This document shows, piece by piece, positions 21,536 to 30,405 of a DNA stretch of 64,000 nucleotides. The notes under the pieces are model-generated. The model searched no databases and was not told where the DNA came from. It saw only the letters and a program-made list of their open reading frames with translations. How positions within the stretch are numbered: the stretch's first letter is position 1; each line of letters opens with the position of its first letter. Both the position numbers and the translations under genes were made by a program. Origin of the DNA: Pasteurellaceae bacterium Macca (GTDB taxonomy: Bacteria; Pseudomonadota; Gammaproteobacteria; Enterobacterales; Pasteurellaceae); NCBI GenBank assembly GCA_023101485.1, contig LVZB01000001.1:868001-932000 (forward strand), in the 5' to 3' direction.

Positions 21536-23137
21536 ATGCAAAATGAAAAACAGCTAATTGAAAATGGCGATATTGTTATTGGGATTGAACTGGGTTCCAC
21601 TCGAATTAAAGCCGTCTTAATTGATGAGCAAGGTATGATTTTAGCAACTGGTGGAGCAGATTGGGAAAATCGCTTTATTGACTCCATCTGGACTTACGAT
21701 CAGCAAGAAATTTGGCAAAAATTACAAGAAGCCTATCAGGATCTACAAAAAACAGTTAAAGATAAATATCGCACTGTAATTAGAAATGCTAACTCAATCG
21801 GTATTAGTGGAATGATGCACGGCTATCTACCATTTGATAAACAGGGCAAGCAACTAGTGTCCTTTAGAACTTGGCGAAATAACATTACACTACAAGCGTC
21901 TGAAACTCTCACATCACTTTTTGATTATCCGATTCCACAACGTTGGAGCATTGCACATCTTTACCAAGCAATGTTAAATAATGAAACTCATCTATCACAA
22001 ATTGACTACCTTACAACTCTTGCTGGTTATATTCATTGGCAATTAACAGGTGAAAAAGTACTTGGGATTGGTGATGCTTCTGGTATGTTCCCCATTGATA
22101 TAAAAACTTCAAGTTTTGATCGCGAAATGTTAGCAAAGTTTGATGAATATATATCGGATTACCATTTTTCTTGGAAAATAGCCGATATTCTTCCCAAAGT
22201 ATTAGTTGCAGGACAAAGAGCGGGACAACTCACGCAGCAGGGCGCATTATTACTTGACCCAACAGGCACATTACAAGCTGGAATCTCTCTCTGTGCCCCA
22301 GAAGGAGATGCCGGTACAGGAATGATTGCTACTAATTGCATTAAAGAGAAAACAGGTAATATTTCTGTTGGTACCTCTGCTTTTGCAATGATTGTACTAG
22401 AAAAAGCCCTCACAAAAACTTACTCCGAACTCGATATTGTAATGACCCCAGCAGGTAAATTAGTGGCAATGGCACATGCCAATAATTGTTCAACCGATAT
22501 CAATGCTTGGGTTCATTTACTTGGAGAAACATTACAAGCATTTGGTATAAGAATCTGTACAGAAGAGTTATATCAAACCCTCTTTTTAGAAGCATTAAAG
22601 GGAGATGCCGATTGTGGTGGTTTGCTCGCTTATGGTTTTCATTCTGGGGAACATAATGTTGGTTTATCAGAAGGATGCCCAATGTTCCTTCACCCAACTA
22701 ATGCCAAATTTACCTTACCGAATTTTGTGCGCGTTCATCTCTATACAGCCTTTGGTGCAATGAAATTGGGTATGGATATTTTACGGGAAAAAGAGCATGT
22801 TAATATTGACCATATTCTTGGGCATGGAGGGCTTTTTAAAACTGAAAATGTTGCCCAACAAATTCTCGCTTCAGCTTTAAATATTCCTCTTGCCACAATG
22901 AATACCGCTTCAAATGGTGGTGCTTGGGGTATTGCATTATTGGCAAATTTCTTACAACAAGAGGGAAAAATATCCCTTGAAGATTACCTTGATCAATATA
23001 TTTTCAATCAATCTAATATCAATATTGTCCAACCAGACCCTGAAATGGCTAAAGGCTACCAAGCCTTTATGCAACGCTATAAGGCTGGCATAAATATAGT
23101 AAGAACAGCGGTGATATCTATATCTGATATTAAATAA
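21536..23137 (+). CDS. FGGY-family carbohydrate kinase
   Basis: 533 aa, last gene of the ABC operon (AGGAG before ATG, 12-base gap). The N-terminal phosphate-binding motif is IGIELGSTRIKAVLIDEQG; other FGGY hallmarks include NSIGISGMMHGYLPFD, GDASGMFPID, CAPEGDAGTGMIATN and GNISVGTSAFAM, with the adenosine-site glycines at ILGHGGLFKT and TASNGGAWGIALL. It phosphorylates a sugar or sugar alcohol delivered by the importer. It is not the classic AraB, XylB or GlpK by eye, and the substrate is unknown. The last 15-20 residues diverge, which may be a natural tail. Confidence 0.8.
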   Translation: MQNEKQLIENGDIVIGIELGSTRIKAVLIDEQGMILATGGADWENRFIDSIWTYDQQEIWQKLQEAYQDLQKTVKDKYRTVIRNANSIGISGMMHGYLPFDKQGKQLVSFRTWRNNITLQASETLTSLFDYPIPQRWSIAHLYQAMLNNETHLSQIDYLTTLAGYIHWQLTGEKVLGIGDASGMFPIDIKTSSFDREMLAKFDEYISDYHFSWKIADILPKVLVAGQRAGQLTQQGALLLDPTGTLQAGISLCAPEGDAGTGMIATNCIKEKTGNISVGTSAFAMIVLEKALTKTYSELDIVMTPAGKLVAMAHANNCSTDINAWVHLLGETLQAFGIRICTEELYQTLFLEALKGDADCGGLLAYGFHSGEHNVGLSEGCPMFLHPTNAKFTLPNFVRVHLYTAFGAMKLGMDILREKEHVNIDHILGHGGLFKTENVAQQILASALNIPLATMNTASNGGAWGIALLANFLQQEGKISLEDYLDQYIFNQSNINIVQPDPEMAKGYQAFMQRYKAGINIVRTAVISISDIK

Positions 23138-23252
23138 GATTTATTATATATTTTCTATGATCCTTAATTTTATTTTTAAGAATTAGGGATTGTTTTTGCA
23201 AACTTTGAATAAAATTGCCCGCTTGTATTTTTTTATTTTACTAATTAACTAA

Positions 23253-23971
23253 GGGGCTGTCCTAGATAACTAGACCAAACTCTCTTTAACTAATTGTTTT
23301 AGAAAGGAAATTTGAGACTTTAAGTTACTGTGATTAAAACGCCATTCACATTCTTTCAAATACAGCTCAAAATGAGCTTTGGGAATACCATTAAATTTGC
23401 GTAAATGGCGTTTTGCTTGGTTCCAGAAATTCTCAATTCCGTTAATGTGATTTTGTTTTTCTGCAAAGTGCGTACTATGGTTGATACGAAAATGATTAAA
23501 TTCACTCACATCAAGTACATCATAACTTCGATAGAAATCCGTGTAAACAATGCTATCAGGCTTAACTTGTTCTCGAATTATCGGTAACAACGTGGCGGAT
23601 TGCGTGTTCGGTACGGCAACAGTATAAACTTTGCCATTGCGTTTCAACAGCCCGAATACCGCTGTTTTACCCGCTGCACCACGTCCACGCTTGCCTTTGC
23701 GTGTACCACCAAAATAGCTTTCATCGGCTTCTATTTCCCCATCAAACATCTCCAAATGTGGGCTGTTTTGATAGATAAGAAATCGCAAGCGATGAAAATA
23801 GTAAGCGGCAGTTGTCTTGTTTACATTCACTAGTTCAGCAGCAGTTCTCGCTGTAACTCCTGCAACAAACAGTTCAATAAGTTTATTTTGTTTGTGCTGA
23901 CTTAAACGACTTTTTCTCATTTGACTATCTTAACCCAAATCGAGTTTTTAGTCGTTATCTAGGACAGCCCC
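23253..23971 (-). mobile_element. IS1595-family insertion sequence (IS1016-like), 719 bp
   Basis: The ends are perfect 18-bp inverted repeats: GGGGCTGTCCTAGATAAC at 23253-23270 and its complement at 23954-23971. One transposase gene fills the element. It inserted between the FGGY kinase gene and dmsA, about 160 bases upstream of the dmsA start, so it may affect the dms promoter. Confidence 0.93.
23270..23920 (-). CDS. IS1595-family transposase
   Basis: 216 aa, full length and uninterrupted. It begins with a helix-turn-helix (LIELFVAGVTARTAAELVNV) and continues into an ISXO2-like DDE domain: first Asp in EIEADESYFGGTRKGKRGRG, second in DSIVYTDFYRSYD, then HINGIENFWNQAKRHLRKFN with the third catalytic position. 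The stop overlaps the inner edge of the left inverted repeat. Confidence 0.93.
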   Translation of the reverse strand: MRKSRLSQHKQNKLIELFVAGVTARTAAELVNVNKTTAAYYFHRLRFLIYQNSPHLEMFDGEIEADESYFGGTRKGKRGRGAAGKTAVFGLLKRNGKVYTVAVPNTQSATLLPIIREQVKPDSIVYTDFYRSYDVLDVSEFNHFRINHSTHFAEKQNHINGIENFWNQAKRHLRKFNGIPKAHFELYLKECEWRFNHSNLKSQISFLKQLVKESLV

Positions 23972-24135
23972 TTAACTAATTATTTTTTCTATTTTTAATA
24001 AAAATAATTATCAATAATAACTTATTAATATTATTTTCTCTTTTTATCCAATCCTTGATCTGCATCATTATTCCCCTTTTATTTTTGCGGTTTAATATTT
24101 TTATTCTGATTTATATTCAAAATAAGGAGAAAATG

Positions 24136-26568
24136 ATGGATAGACATATCATTCATCCCAATTTAGCACGAAGATCACTCTTGAAAAAAACGGCTTCCAT
24201 CAGTGTTGCTGCTGCAGCGGCTAATGTCTGCATCCCTTTTAAAGTCAATGCCACACCTCAAAACAAAGTAGAAAATACTTCAGCAGAAAAAGTGGTTTGG
24301 AGTGCTTGTACCGTTAATTGCGGTAGCCGTTGTCCGTTAAGAATGCACGTTAAAGATAATAAGATTATTTATGTTGAAACGGATAATACAGGCACTGAAA
24401 CTTATAATTTGGATCATCAAGTTCGAGCCTGCTTGCGAGGACGTTCAATGCGTCGCCGTGTTTATAATCCCGACCGCTTGAAATATCCAATGAAACGTGT
24501 AGGAAAACGGGGAGAGGGTAAGTTTAAACGGATTAGTTGGGATGAGGCCTTAACAGAAATAGCCGCTTCTTTGCGTAAAAATATTGAGAAATATGGTAAT
24601 GAGTCCATTTATCTCAATTACGGAACAGGCACATTAGGCGGTACAGTAACTAAGTCTTGGCCACCAGGTAGCTCTTTGATTGCTCGATTAATGAATTGTA
24701 TTGGTGGTTATCTCAATCATTATGGCGATTATAGCACTGCTCAAATTGCCGTTGGCTTAGATTACACTTACGGTGGCGGTTGGGCATCAGGTAATGGTAT
24801 TGCCGATATAGAAAATTCTAAATTAGTCGTTCTTTTTGGTAATAACCCTGCAGAAACACGCATGAGTGGTGGCGGTTTAACTTATGCTATTGAGCAAGCA
24901 CGTTTGAAATCTAATGCCAAAATGATTGTGATCGATCCCCGTTATACCGATACCGCCGCAGGGCGGGAAGATGAGTGGATTCCAATTCGCCCAGGTACTG
25001 ATGCAGCATTAGTTTCTGCACTTGCTTATGTCATGATTACGGAAAATTTAGTCGATCAACCTTTCCTTAATAAATATTGTGTCGGTTATGATGAAAAAAC
25101 CTTACCAGCCGATGCTCCTCAAAATGGTCACTACAAAGCCTATATTTTAGGGGAGGGTGATGACGGTATCGCCAAAACACCAGAGTGGGCAGCTAAAATC
25201 ACCGGTATTCCAGAAAATAAAATTATCAAATTAGCTCGAGAAATAGGGCAAACTAAACCTGCCTACATTTCACAAGGCTGGGGACCTCAACGCCGAAGTA
25301 ATGGCGAGCTGATTTCTCGAGCCATTGCGATGTTGCCTATCCTAACGGGTAATGTCGGTATTAGTGGTGGCAACACTGGTGCAAGAGAAAGCTCTTATAA
25401 AATCCCATTTATTCGAATGCCGACCTTAAAAAACCCAGTTAAAGCGAGTATTCCAATGTTCCTATGGACGGATGCGATTTTCCGTTCCCTCGAAATGACC
25501 GCCTTAACCGATGGTATTCGTGGTGTTGACAAACTCACTGCCCCGATTAAAGTCATTTGGAATTATGCAAGTAACTGTTTAATAAACCAACACGCCGATA
25601 TCAATCGTACTCATCAAATTCTACAAGACGAAAATAATTGTGAGCTGATTATTACCATTGATAATCACATGACTTCAACAGCGAAATATAGTGATATTTT
25701 ATTACCTGATTGTACCGCATCAGAACAGATGGATTTCTGTTTAGATGCTTTCGTATCCAACATGTCTTATGTTATTTTTGCTGACCAAGTCGTTAAACCG
25801 TCTTTTGAATGTCGTAATATTTATGACATTTTGACTGATTTATCCGAAAAGTTGGGTGTAAAAGAACAGTTTACAGAAGGTCGCACCCAAGAAGAATGGC
25901 TTCGTCATATTTATGAACTTTCTAGAAAGGCTTTGCCAGAATTACCGACATTCGAAGAGTTTAGAAAACAAGGGATTTTCAAAAAAATCGATCCTAAAGG
26001 TTTTTTCATTGCTTATAAAGATTTCCGTGAAAATCCAGAAACACATCCTCTTAAGACACCATCCGGCAAAATTGAGATCTACTCTTCTCGCCTTGCCGAC
26101 ATTGCCAAAAATTGGAAATTAGAAAAGGATGAAGTGATTCATCCATTGCCAATCCACACCGATAGTTTTGAGCATTATGGCGATAAACTAATGGAAAAAT
26201 ACCCCCTCCAACTAACGGGCTTCCATTATAAAGCCAGAACTCACTCCACTTACGGCAACGTAGATGTACTGAAAGCCGCCAATCCACAGGAAATTTGGAT
26301 AAACCCAATCGATGCCCAAATTCGGGGAATTAAAGATGGCGATATGATTCGTATCTTTAACGACCGTGGCGAAGTGAGAATTCACGCCAAAGTCACACCT
26401 CGTATTATTCCGGGTGTTGTGGCGTTAGGAGAAGGGGCTTGGTATATGCCTGACAGTAAAGGCATTGATCACGCAGGTTGTGTGAATGTGTTAACGACAC
26501 AACGCCCTTCGCCATTGGCAAAAGGGAATCCACAACATTCTAATTTAGTTCAAATTGAAAGAGTTTAA
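24136..26568 (+). CDS. dmsA: Anaerobic dimethyl sulfoxide reductase chain A (Mo-bisMGD)
   Basis: Catalytic subunit that reduces DMSO and related S/N-oxides at the outer face of the inner membrane. 810 aa from ATG 24136; adjacent ATG 24133 is equally in frame, but AAGGAG is better spaced for the second. A twin-arginine signal is visible (ARRSLLKKTASISVAAAAA). The 4Fe-4S site reads CTVNCGSRCPLRMHV ... RACLRGRS. Long stretches match E. coli DmsA nearly word for word (YLNYGTGTLGGT, WNYAS.CLINQH, LLPDCTASEQMDF). It heads dmsABC. The chaperone gene dmsD is not in the window. Confidence 0.96.
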   Translation: MDRHIIHPNLARRSLLKKTASISVAAAAANVCIPFKVNATPQNKVENTSAEKVVWSACTVNCGSRCPLRMHVKDNKIIYVETDNTGTETYNLDHQVRACLRGRSMRRRVYNPDRLKYPMKRVGKRGEGKFKRISWDEALTEIAASLRKNIEKYGNESIYLNYGTGTLGGTVTKSWPPGSSLIARLMNCIGGYLNHYGDYSTAQIAVGLDYTYGGGWASGNGIADIENSKLVVLFGNNPAETRMSGGGLTYAIEQARLKSNAKMIVIDPRYTDTAAGREDEWIPIRPGTDAALVSALAYVMITENLVDQPFLNKYCVGYDEKTLPADAPQNGHYKAYILGEGDDGIAKTPEWAAKITGIPENKIIKLAREIGQTKPAYISQGWGPQRRSNGELISRAIAMLPILTGNVGISGGNTGARESSYKIPFIRMPTLKNPVKASIPMFLWTDAIFRSLEMTALTDGIRGVDKLTAPIKVIWNYASNCLINQHADINRTHQILQDENNCELIITIDNHMTSTAKYSDILLPDCTASEQMDFCLDAFVSNMSYVIFADQVVKPSFECRNIYDILTDLSEKLGVKEQFTEGRTQEEWLRHIYELSRKALPELPTFEEFRKQGIFKKIDPKGFFIAYKDFRENPETHPLKTPSGKIEIYSSRLADIAKNWKLEKDEVIHPLPIHTDSFEHYGDKLMEKYPLQLTGFHYKARTHSTYGNVDVLKAANPQEIWINPIDAQIRGIKDGDMIRIFNDRGEVRIHAKVTPRIIPGVVALGEGAWYMPDSKGIDHAGCVNVLTTQRPSPLAKGNPQHSNLVQIERV

Positions 26569-26579
26569 GGGGGTGAGAT

Positions 26580-27197
26580 ATGGAACAATTTGGCTTTTAT
26601 TTTGATTCAGATCGTTGCACAGGTTGCAAAACGTGTGAATTAGCGTGTAAAGACTATAAAGACCTTGGTACTGATGTCAATTTCCGCCGTATTTATGAAT
26701 ATGCCGGTGGCAGTTGGCAACAGGATAACAAGGGCTGTTGGAATCACGATATTTTTACCTATTATCTCTCCATTTCTTGTAATCATTGCTCCGATCCTGC
26801 TTGTGTGAAAGTCTGCCCAACAGGGGCAATGCACAAAAATGCCGATGGCTTTGTGATTGTTAATGAAGAAATTTGCATTGGTTGTCGTTATTGCCATATG
26901 GCTTGCCCTTATGATGCACCACAATATGATGCGAAAAAAGGGCATATGACTAAATGTGACGGCTGTTATTCTCGCATCAAAGAAGGGCAAAAACCGATTT
27001 GTGTGGATGCTTGTCCCCTACGAGCATTAGATTTCGCCCCGATTGATCAACTTCGTGCAAAATATGGGCATGAAGCGTCTATTGCGCCGTTACCATCCTC
27101 AGAGGTAACCTCACCGAATTTGGTCATTAACGTTAACAAAAATGCACGCCCAAGTGGTGATGCCACAGGTTTTCTCGCCAACCCAAGAGAGGTGTAA
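26580..27197 (+). CDS. dmsB: Anaerobic DMSO reductase chain B (iron-sulfur)
   Basis: Electron-transfer subunit with four 4Fe-4S clusters, 205 aa (E. coli 205). Cysteine groups are clear: CTGCKTCELACKDYKDL, CNHCSDPACVKVCPTGAMHK, CIGCRYCHMACPYDAPQYD and CDGCYSRIKEGQKPICVDACP. It starts 11 bases after dmsA with a GGGGTGAG-type ribosome site. Confidence 0.96.
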   Translation: MEQFGFYFDSDRCTGCKTCELACKDYKDLGTDVNFRRIYEYAGGSWQQDNKGCWNHDIFTYYLSISCNHCSDPACVKVCPTGAMHKNADGFVIVNEEICIGCRYCHMACPYDAPQYDAKKGHMTKCDGCYSRIKEGQKPICVDACPLRALDFAPIDQLRAKYGHEASIAPLPSSEVTSPNLVINVNKNARPSGDATGFLANPREV

Positions 27198-27198
27198 G

Positions 27199-28047
27199 AT
27201 GAATGGATTACATGAATTACCGCTAATTATTTTTACCGTATTAGCTCAATCGGTCACAGGGGCTTTCTTACTCTTTTCTGCTCTGTTATTCCTAACACAA
27301 GATAAATTTTACCGTGATTATATTCATAAAGTGATGTTTATCTTACTGGCGTTATTAGGGATTGGCTTTGTTGCTTCTATTCTCCATTTAGGCTCGCCTT
27401 TACGGGCTTTCAACTCACTCAATCGAGTAGGAAGCTCAATGCTCAGCAATGAAATTGCTAGCGGTTCAGTATTCTTTGCTTTATTAGGAGGATATTGGCT
27501 ACTGACTTTATTCAATAAAATGCCAAAAGGACTGGCTTATCTTTGGTTAATATTGACAAGTATCGTTGGGTTAATTTTTATGTATATGATGAACCAAGTT
27601 TATCATATCGCTACTGTGCCGACTTGGAATAATAGTTTTACCTATTGGCAATTCTATTTAACCATTATACTTGGTGGTTGGAGTTTAGGTTATGCGTTAT
27701 TACAAACAGATCGGACGGACGTTGCGATCTTCCGCCAAGTCCCCAAAGCCATTACACTTGCTTTCCTTTTATCAGCGATTGTGACAATTTATCAAGGTTT
27801 TCATTTAAGTAGCATTGTAACACCGGTACAACAAGCGGTCGATTTAGTCCCTGATTTTGCTATTCTGACTGCGATTCGATTGACGCTGTTAGCCGTAAGT
27901 ATTGCATTGCTGTTTTACCTCATTCGCCAGCCAAATTCGGTGATGAGTAAAATACTTATTATTGTGTTTGCCTTAGGGGCAGAAATGATTGGCAGAACAC
28001 TATTCTATGGGTTACATATGACTGTCGGCACTGCAGTTGGTGGCTAA
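27199..28047 (+). CDS. dmsC: Anaerobic DMSO reductase chain C (membrane anchor)
   Basis: Menaquinol-oxidising anchor, 282 aa with eight membrane helices. ATG 27199 lies one base after the dmsB stop and behind GAGG; the longer frame to 27142 is rejected because it would overlap dmsB. The N-terminus MNGLHELPLIIFTVLAQSV, with ILHLGSPLRAFNSLNRVGSS further on, is typical. An uptake signal (27831) lies near its end. Confidence 0.94.
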   Translation: MNGLHELPLIIFTVLAQSVTGAFLLFSALLFLTQDKFYRDYIHKVMFILLALLGIGFVASILHLGSPLRAFNSLNRVGSSMLSNEIASGSVFFALLGGYWLLTLFNKMPKGLAYLWLILTSIVGLIFMYMMNQVYHIATVPTWNNSFTYWQFYLTIILGGWSLGYALLQTDRTDVAIFRQVPKAITLAFLLSAIVTIYQGFHLSSIVTPVQQAVDLVPDFAILTAIRLTLLAVSIALLFYLIRQPNSVMSKILIIVFALGAEMIGRTLFYGLHMTVGTAVGG

Positions 28048-28066
28048 TGCAAAATCTCATCAAAAA

Positions 28067-28088
28067 CTGACCGCTGACAAGCGGTCAG
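28067..28088. terminator. Inverted uptake-signal hairpin after dmsC
   Basis: CTGACCGCT-GACA-AGCGGTCAG is a compact perfect 9-bp stem, 19 bases past the dmsC stop. No long T-tract follows, so termination efficiency is uncertain. Confidence 0.6.
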
Positions 28089-28169
28089 CTTATTTCATTG
28101 TTATCTCTATTTCTTATACAAATATGCTAAAATTAAAGCATTTATTTCGTTGATCATAATCAGACCATA

Positions 28170-28934
28170 ATGAAAAAGCAGATTGAAGAACAATCAAGAT
28201 CTTACAAAAAAATAGGTGCTTTACTAAGAGAAGAGTTAAGTAAAGGAATATATCAACTTGGAGAACGTATTCCCACAGAACGAGAAATTGCTGAACGTTT
28301 TGGTGTGAGCCGTACGGTGATTCGTGAAGCATTGATTATGTTAGAGCTAGAAGGCTTAGTTACAGTGAAAAAAGGTTCTGGCGTATATGTTACTAATTAT
28401 CCTCAAAATGATAATGTTTCCTTTTCCAATAATACGACTGAAGATATTGGACCTTTTGAATTGCTACAAGCTCGGCAATTATTAGAAAGTGGTATTGCTG
28501 AATTTGCCGCAATTCAAGCATCTCGTAATGATTTATTGGTATTAAGGGATATTTTACGGCGAGAAAAAGAGACGCTCGAACAAGGAAAAGATGATTATAT
28601 TGAAGATGAAGAATTTCATCTCTCATTGGCAAAAATCACACAAAATGAAGTCTTAATCAGCCTGCAAACCCAACTTTGGGACTATCGCTTTCATAGCGAT
28701 ATGTGGAAAGGATTGCACGCTCGTATTTCTGATTTTGCTTACCGCAAACAGTGGCTGACAGATCACGAAGCTATTGTTAATGCCATTCAACGCAAAGATC
28801 CTGCACTTGCTCGCAAAGCAATGTGGCAACATTTAGAAAATGTTAAACAGACACTATTTGAACTTTCTGATATTGATGATCCTGAATTTGATGGTTATTT
28901 ATTTAATACAAGCCCTGTTGTTGTGGGAGTTTAA
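28170..28934 (+). CDS. uxuR: Hexuronate regulator UxuR (GntR/FadR family)
   Basis: 254 aa (E. coli UxuR 257). The N-terminal winged helix is GERIPTEREIAERFGVSRTV with IREALIMLELEGLVTVKKGSG; the FCD effector domain includes GPFELLQARQLLESGIAEFA and AMWQHLENVKQTL, and the tail FDGYLF is shared with E. coli UxuR. It is predicted to repress the uxu genes in this window and to release DNA on binding fructuronate or mannonate-type intermediates. Matching operators are seen at 30264, 30314, 36249 and 36313. A TTGAT-CATA-ATCAG motif (28150-28163) just before the ATG resembles an FNR site but is weak evidence. Confidence 0.92.
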   Translation: MKKQIEEQSRSYKKIGALLREELSKGIYQLGERIPTEREIAERFGVSRTVIREALIMLELEGLVTVKKGSGVYVTNYPQNDNVSFSNNTTEDIGPFELLQARQLLESGIAEFAAIQASRNDLLVLRDILRREKETLEQGKDDYIEDEEFHLSLAKITQNEVLISLQTQLWDYRFHSDMWKGLHARISDFAYRKQWLTDHEAIVNAIQRKDPALARKAMWQHLENVKQTLFELSDIDDPEFDGYLFNTSPVVVGV

Positions 28935-28951
28935 AATTGTCTTCGTATTAC

Positions 28952-28983
28952 AAAAACGGGCTTGAATGATTCAAGCCCGTTTT
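28952..28983. terminator. Bidirectional terminator between uxuR and uxuA
   Basis: AAAAACGGGCTTGAA-TGA-TTCAAGCCCGTTTT forms a long GC-rich stem with A and T tracts on its two sides. It ends the converging uxuR (plus) and uxuA (minus) transcripts. Confidence 0.92.
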
Positions 28984-28984
28984 G

Positions 28985-30169
28985 TTACTTACTAAAATAA
29001 GCCCGTTTAATGGCAAATTCTAGCCCTCGTAATTCGGCTAATCCTCGTAAACGACCGATAGCGGAATAACCTGGGTTTGTTTTTTTACTTAAGTCATCTA
29101 ACATTTGATGACCGTGGTCTGGACGCATTGGAATTGGACGCATATCGCCCATCGCTTGTCTGCGTTGCTCTTCCTTGACTAAGGCTTTGACCACAGAAAA
29201 CATATCGACATCCCCGGCTAAATGATCAGCTTCATAAAAACTTAAAGGATTCCCTTCTCTTTGTGTTGAACGCAAGTGAGCAAAATAGATACGATCAGCG
29301 AATTTTTCTGTCATTGCAACTAAATCATTTTCTGGTCGAACACCATAAGACCCCGTACACATTGTAAAACCATTGGCTTTTAAAGGCATTGTATCTACAT
29401 ACCATTGCATATCTTCAATAGTGGAAACAATACGAGGTAGCCCAAGAATTGGACGAGGAGGATCATCTGGATGTACTGCCATTCGTATGCCAACTTCTTC
29501 CGCTACGGGGATGATTTCCCGTAAGAAGTATGCCAAATGTTCACGAAATTGCTCACTTGAAATATGTTTATAACGATCTAATTGTGCTTGAAATTCAGCT
29601 AACGTATAGCCCTCTTCGGAACCAGGTAAGCCTGCAATAATATTTTGAGTTAATTTTTGTTTTTGCATCTCGCTCATTTGCTCAAAATATGCTTTTGCTT
29701 CTAGTCTTTCTGCTTCGCAATAACACTGTTCAGCATTCGGACGCTGTAAAATATAAAGTTCAAAAACAGCAAATTCAATATGATTAAAACGTAATGCTTT
29801 TGAACCATCTGGCATCTCGTATGCTAAGTCTGTGCGAGTCCAATCTAATACAGGCATAAAATTGTAACAGACGGTATCAATACCACATTTAGCTAGATTT
29901 CGTAAGGTTTGCTTATAATTTTCAATCCATTGTAAATAGTGACCGGATTGCGTTTTAATCTCTTCGTGTACAGGAACACTTTCAACAACGCTCCAAACTA
30001 AACCTTTTTCTGCTAGCTGTGCTTTTCGTTCATTGATTTCCGCTTCTAACCAAACTTGTCCATTAGGAATATGATGTAACGCTGTTACTACTCCTGTTGC
30101 TCCAGCTTGTCGAATATCATCTAGCGATACAGGATCCTTTGGTCCATACCAACGCCACGCTTGTTCCAT
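28985..30169 (-). CDS. uxuA: D-mannonate dehydratase UxuA
   Basis: Converts D-mannonate to 2-keto-3-deoxygluconate. 394 aa, as in E. coli. It begins [20 protein letters not shown] and contains the metal-binding TIM-barrel stretches [20 protein letters not shown] and [18 protein letters not shown], then the His-rich end [10 protein letters not shown]. It runs divergently from the alcohol dehydrogenase/TRAP operon across a region with two UxuR-type operators and a CRP site. Confidence 0.96.
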   Translation of the reverse strand: MEQAWRWYGPKDPVSLDDIRQAGATGVVTALHHIPNGQVWLEAEINERKAQLAEKGLVWSVVESVPVHEEIKTQSGHYLQWIENYKQTLRNLAKCGIDTVCYNFMPVLDWTRTDLAYEMPDGSKALRFNHIEFAVFELYILQRPNAEQCYCEAERLEAKAYFEQMSEMQKQKLTQNIIAGLPGSEEGYTLAEFQAQLDRYKHISSEQFREHLAYFLREIIPVAEEVGIRMAVHPDDPPRPILGLPRIVSTIEDMQWYVDTMPLKANGFTMCTGSYGVRPENDLVAMTEKFADRIYFAHLRSTQREGNPLSFYEADHLAGDVDMFSVVKALVKEEQRRQAMGDMRPIPMRPDHGHQMLDDLSKKTNPGYSAIGRLRGLAELRGLEFAIKRAYFSK

Positions 30170-30263
30170 AGTTTACTCCTATTGTTTTTTTGTATATTAG
30201 TAATCAATATTTACACACAGCCTGAGTTCTGTGGTTCACTGTTATTTTCCATAAAATCCCACC

Positions 30264-30281
30264 AAATTGGTATTTCAATTT
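30264..30281. promoter_or_regulatory. UxuR-type operator (uxuA side)
   Basis: AAATTGGTATTTCAATTT closely matches the ExuR/UxuR-type palindrome AAATTGGTATACCAATTT. Its centre is 25 bases from the centre of the neighbouring CRP site and it would cover the minus-strand -10 region of uxuA. Confidence 0.75.
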
Positions 30282-30289
30282 ATTTATTT

Positions 30290-30305
30290 TGTGATCTATA
30301 TCTCA
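30290..30305. promoter_or_regulatory. CRP site in the uxuA/adh divergent promoter region
   Basis: TGTGA-TCTATA-TCTCA, one mismatch to consensus. It lies exactly midway between the two UxuR-type operators, so a single bound CRP could serve both divergent promoters. Confidence 0.65.
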
Positions 30306-30313
30306 TATTTAAT

Positions 30314-30331
30314 ATTTTGGTATTCCAAATT
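30314..30331. promoter_or_regulatory. UxuR-type operator (alcohol dehydrogenase side)
   Basis: ATTTTGGTATTCCAAATT, a near-palindromic match to the same consensus. Its centre is 25 bases from the CRP centre on the other side, overlapping the likely plus-strand -10 region. Confidence 0.75.
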
Positions 30332-30405
30332 AACTTGATAATAGAGTATATTGAAAAGGTCAAAATATACACGTCCATTGAACATTAAATACCAGAGGAT
30401 ACATT

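Larger units (their letters stand above)
23245..23979. repeat. 8-bp target-site duplication around the IS1595-family element
   Basis: TTAACTAA occurs at 23245-23252 and again at 23972-23979, directly abutting the two ends of the insertion sequence. Perfect 8-bp duplications are typical of the IS1595 family and imply that the copy is intact and not very old. Confidence 0.93.

Noticed and set aside
28150-28163. FNR site before uxuR
   Set aside because: TTGAT-CATA-ATCAG is one mismatch from consensus but lies next to the start codon, and no other evidence supports anaerobic control of uxuR.
30161-30388. 75-aa ORF in the uxuA/adh intergenic region
   Set aside because: It runs through both UxuR-type operators and the CRP site, with no ribosome site.
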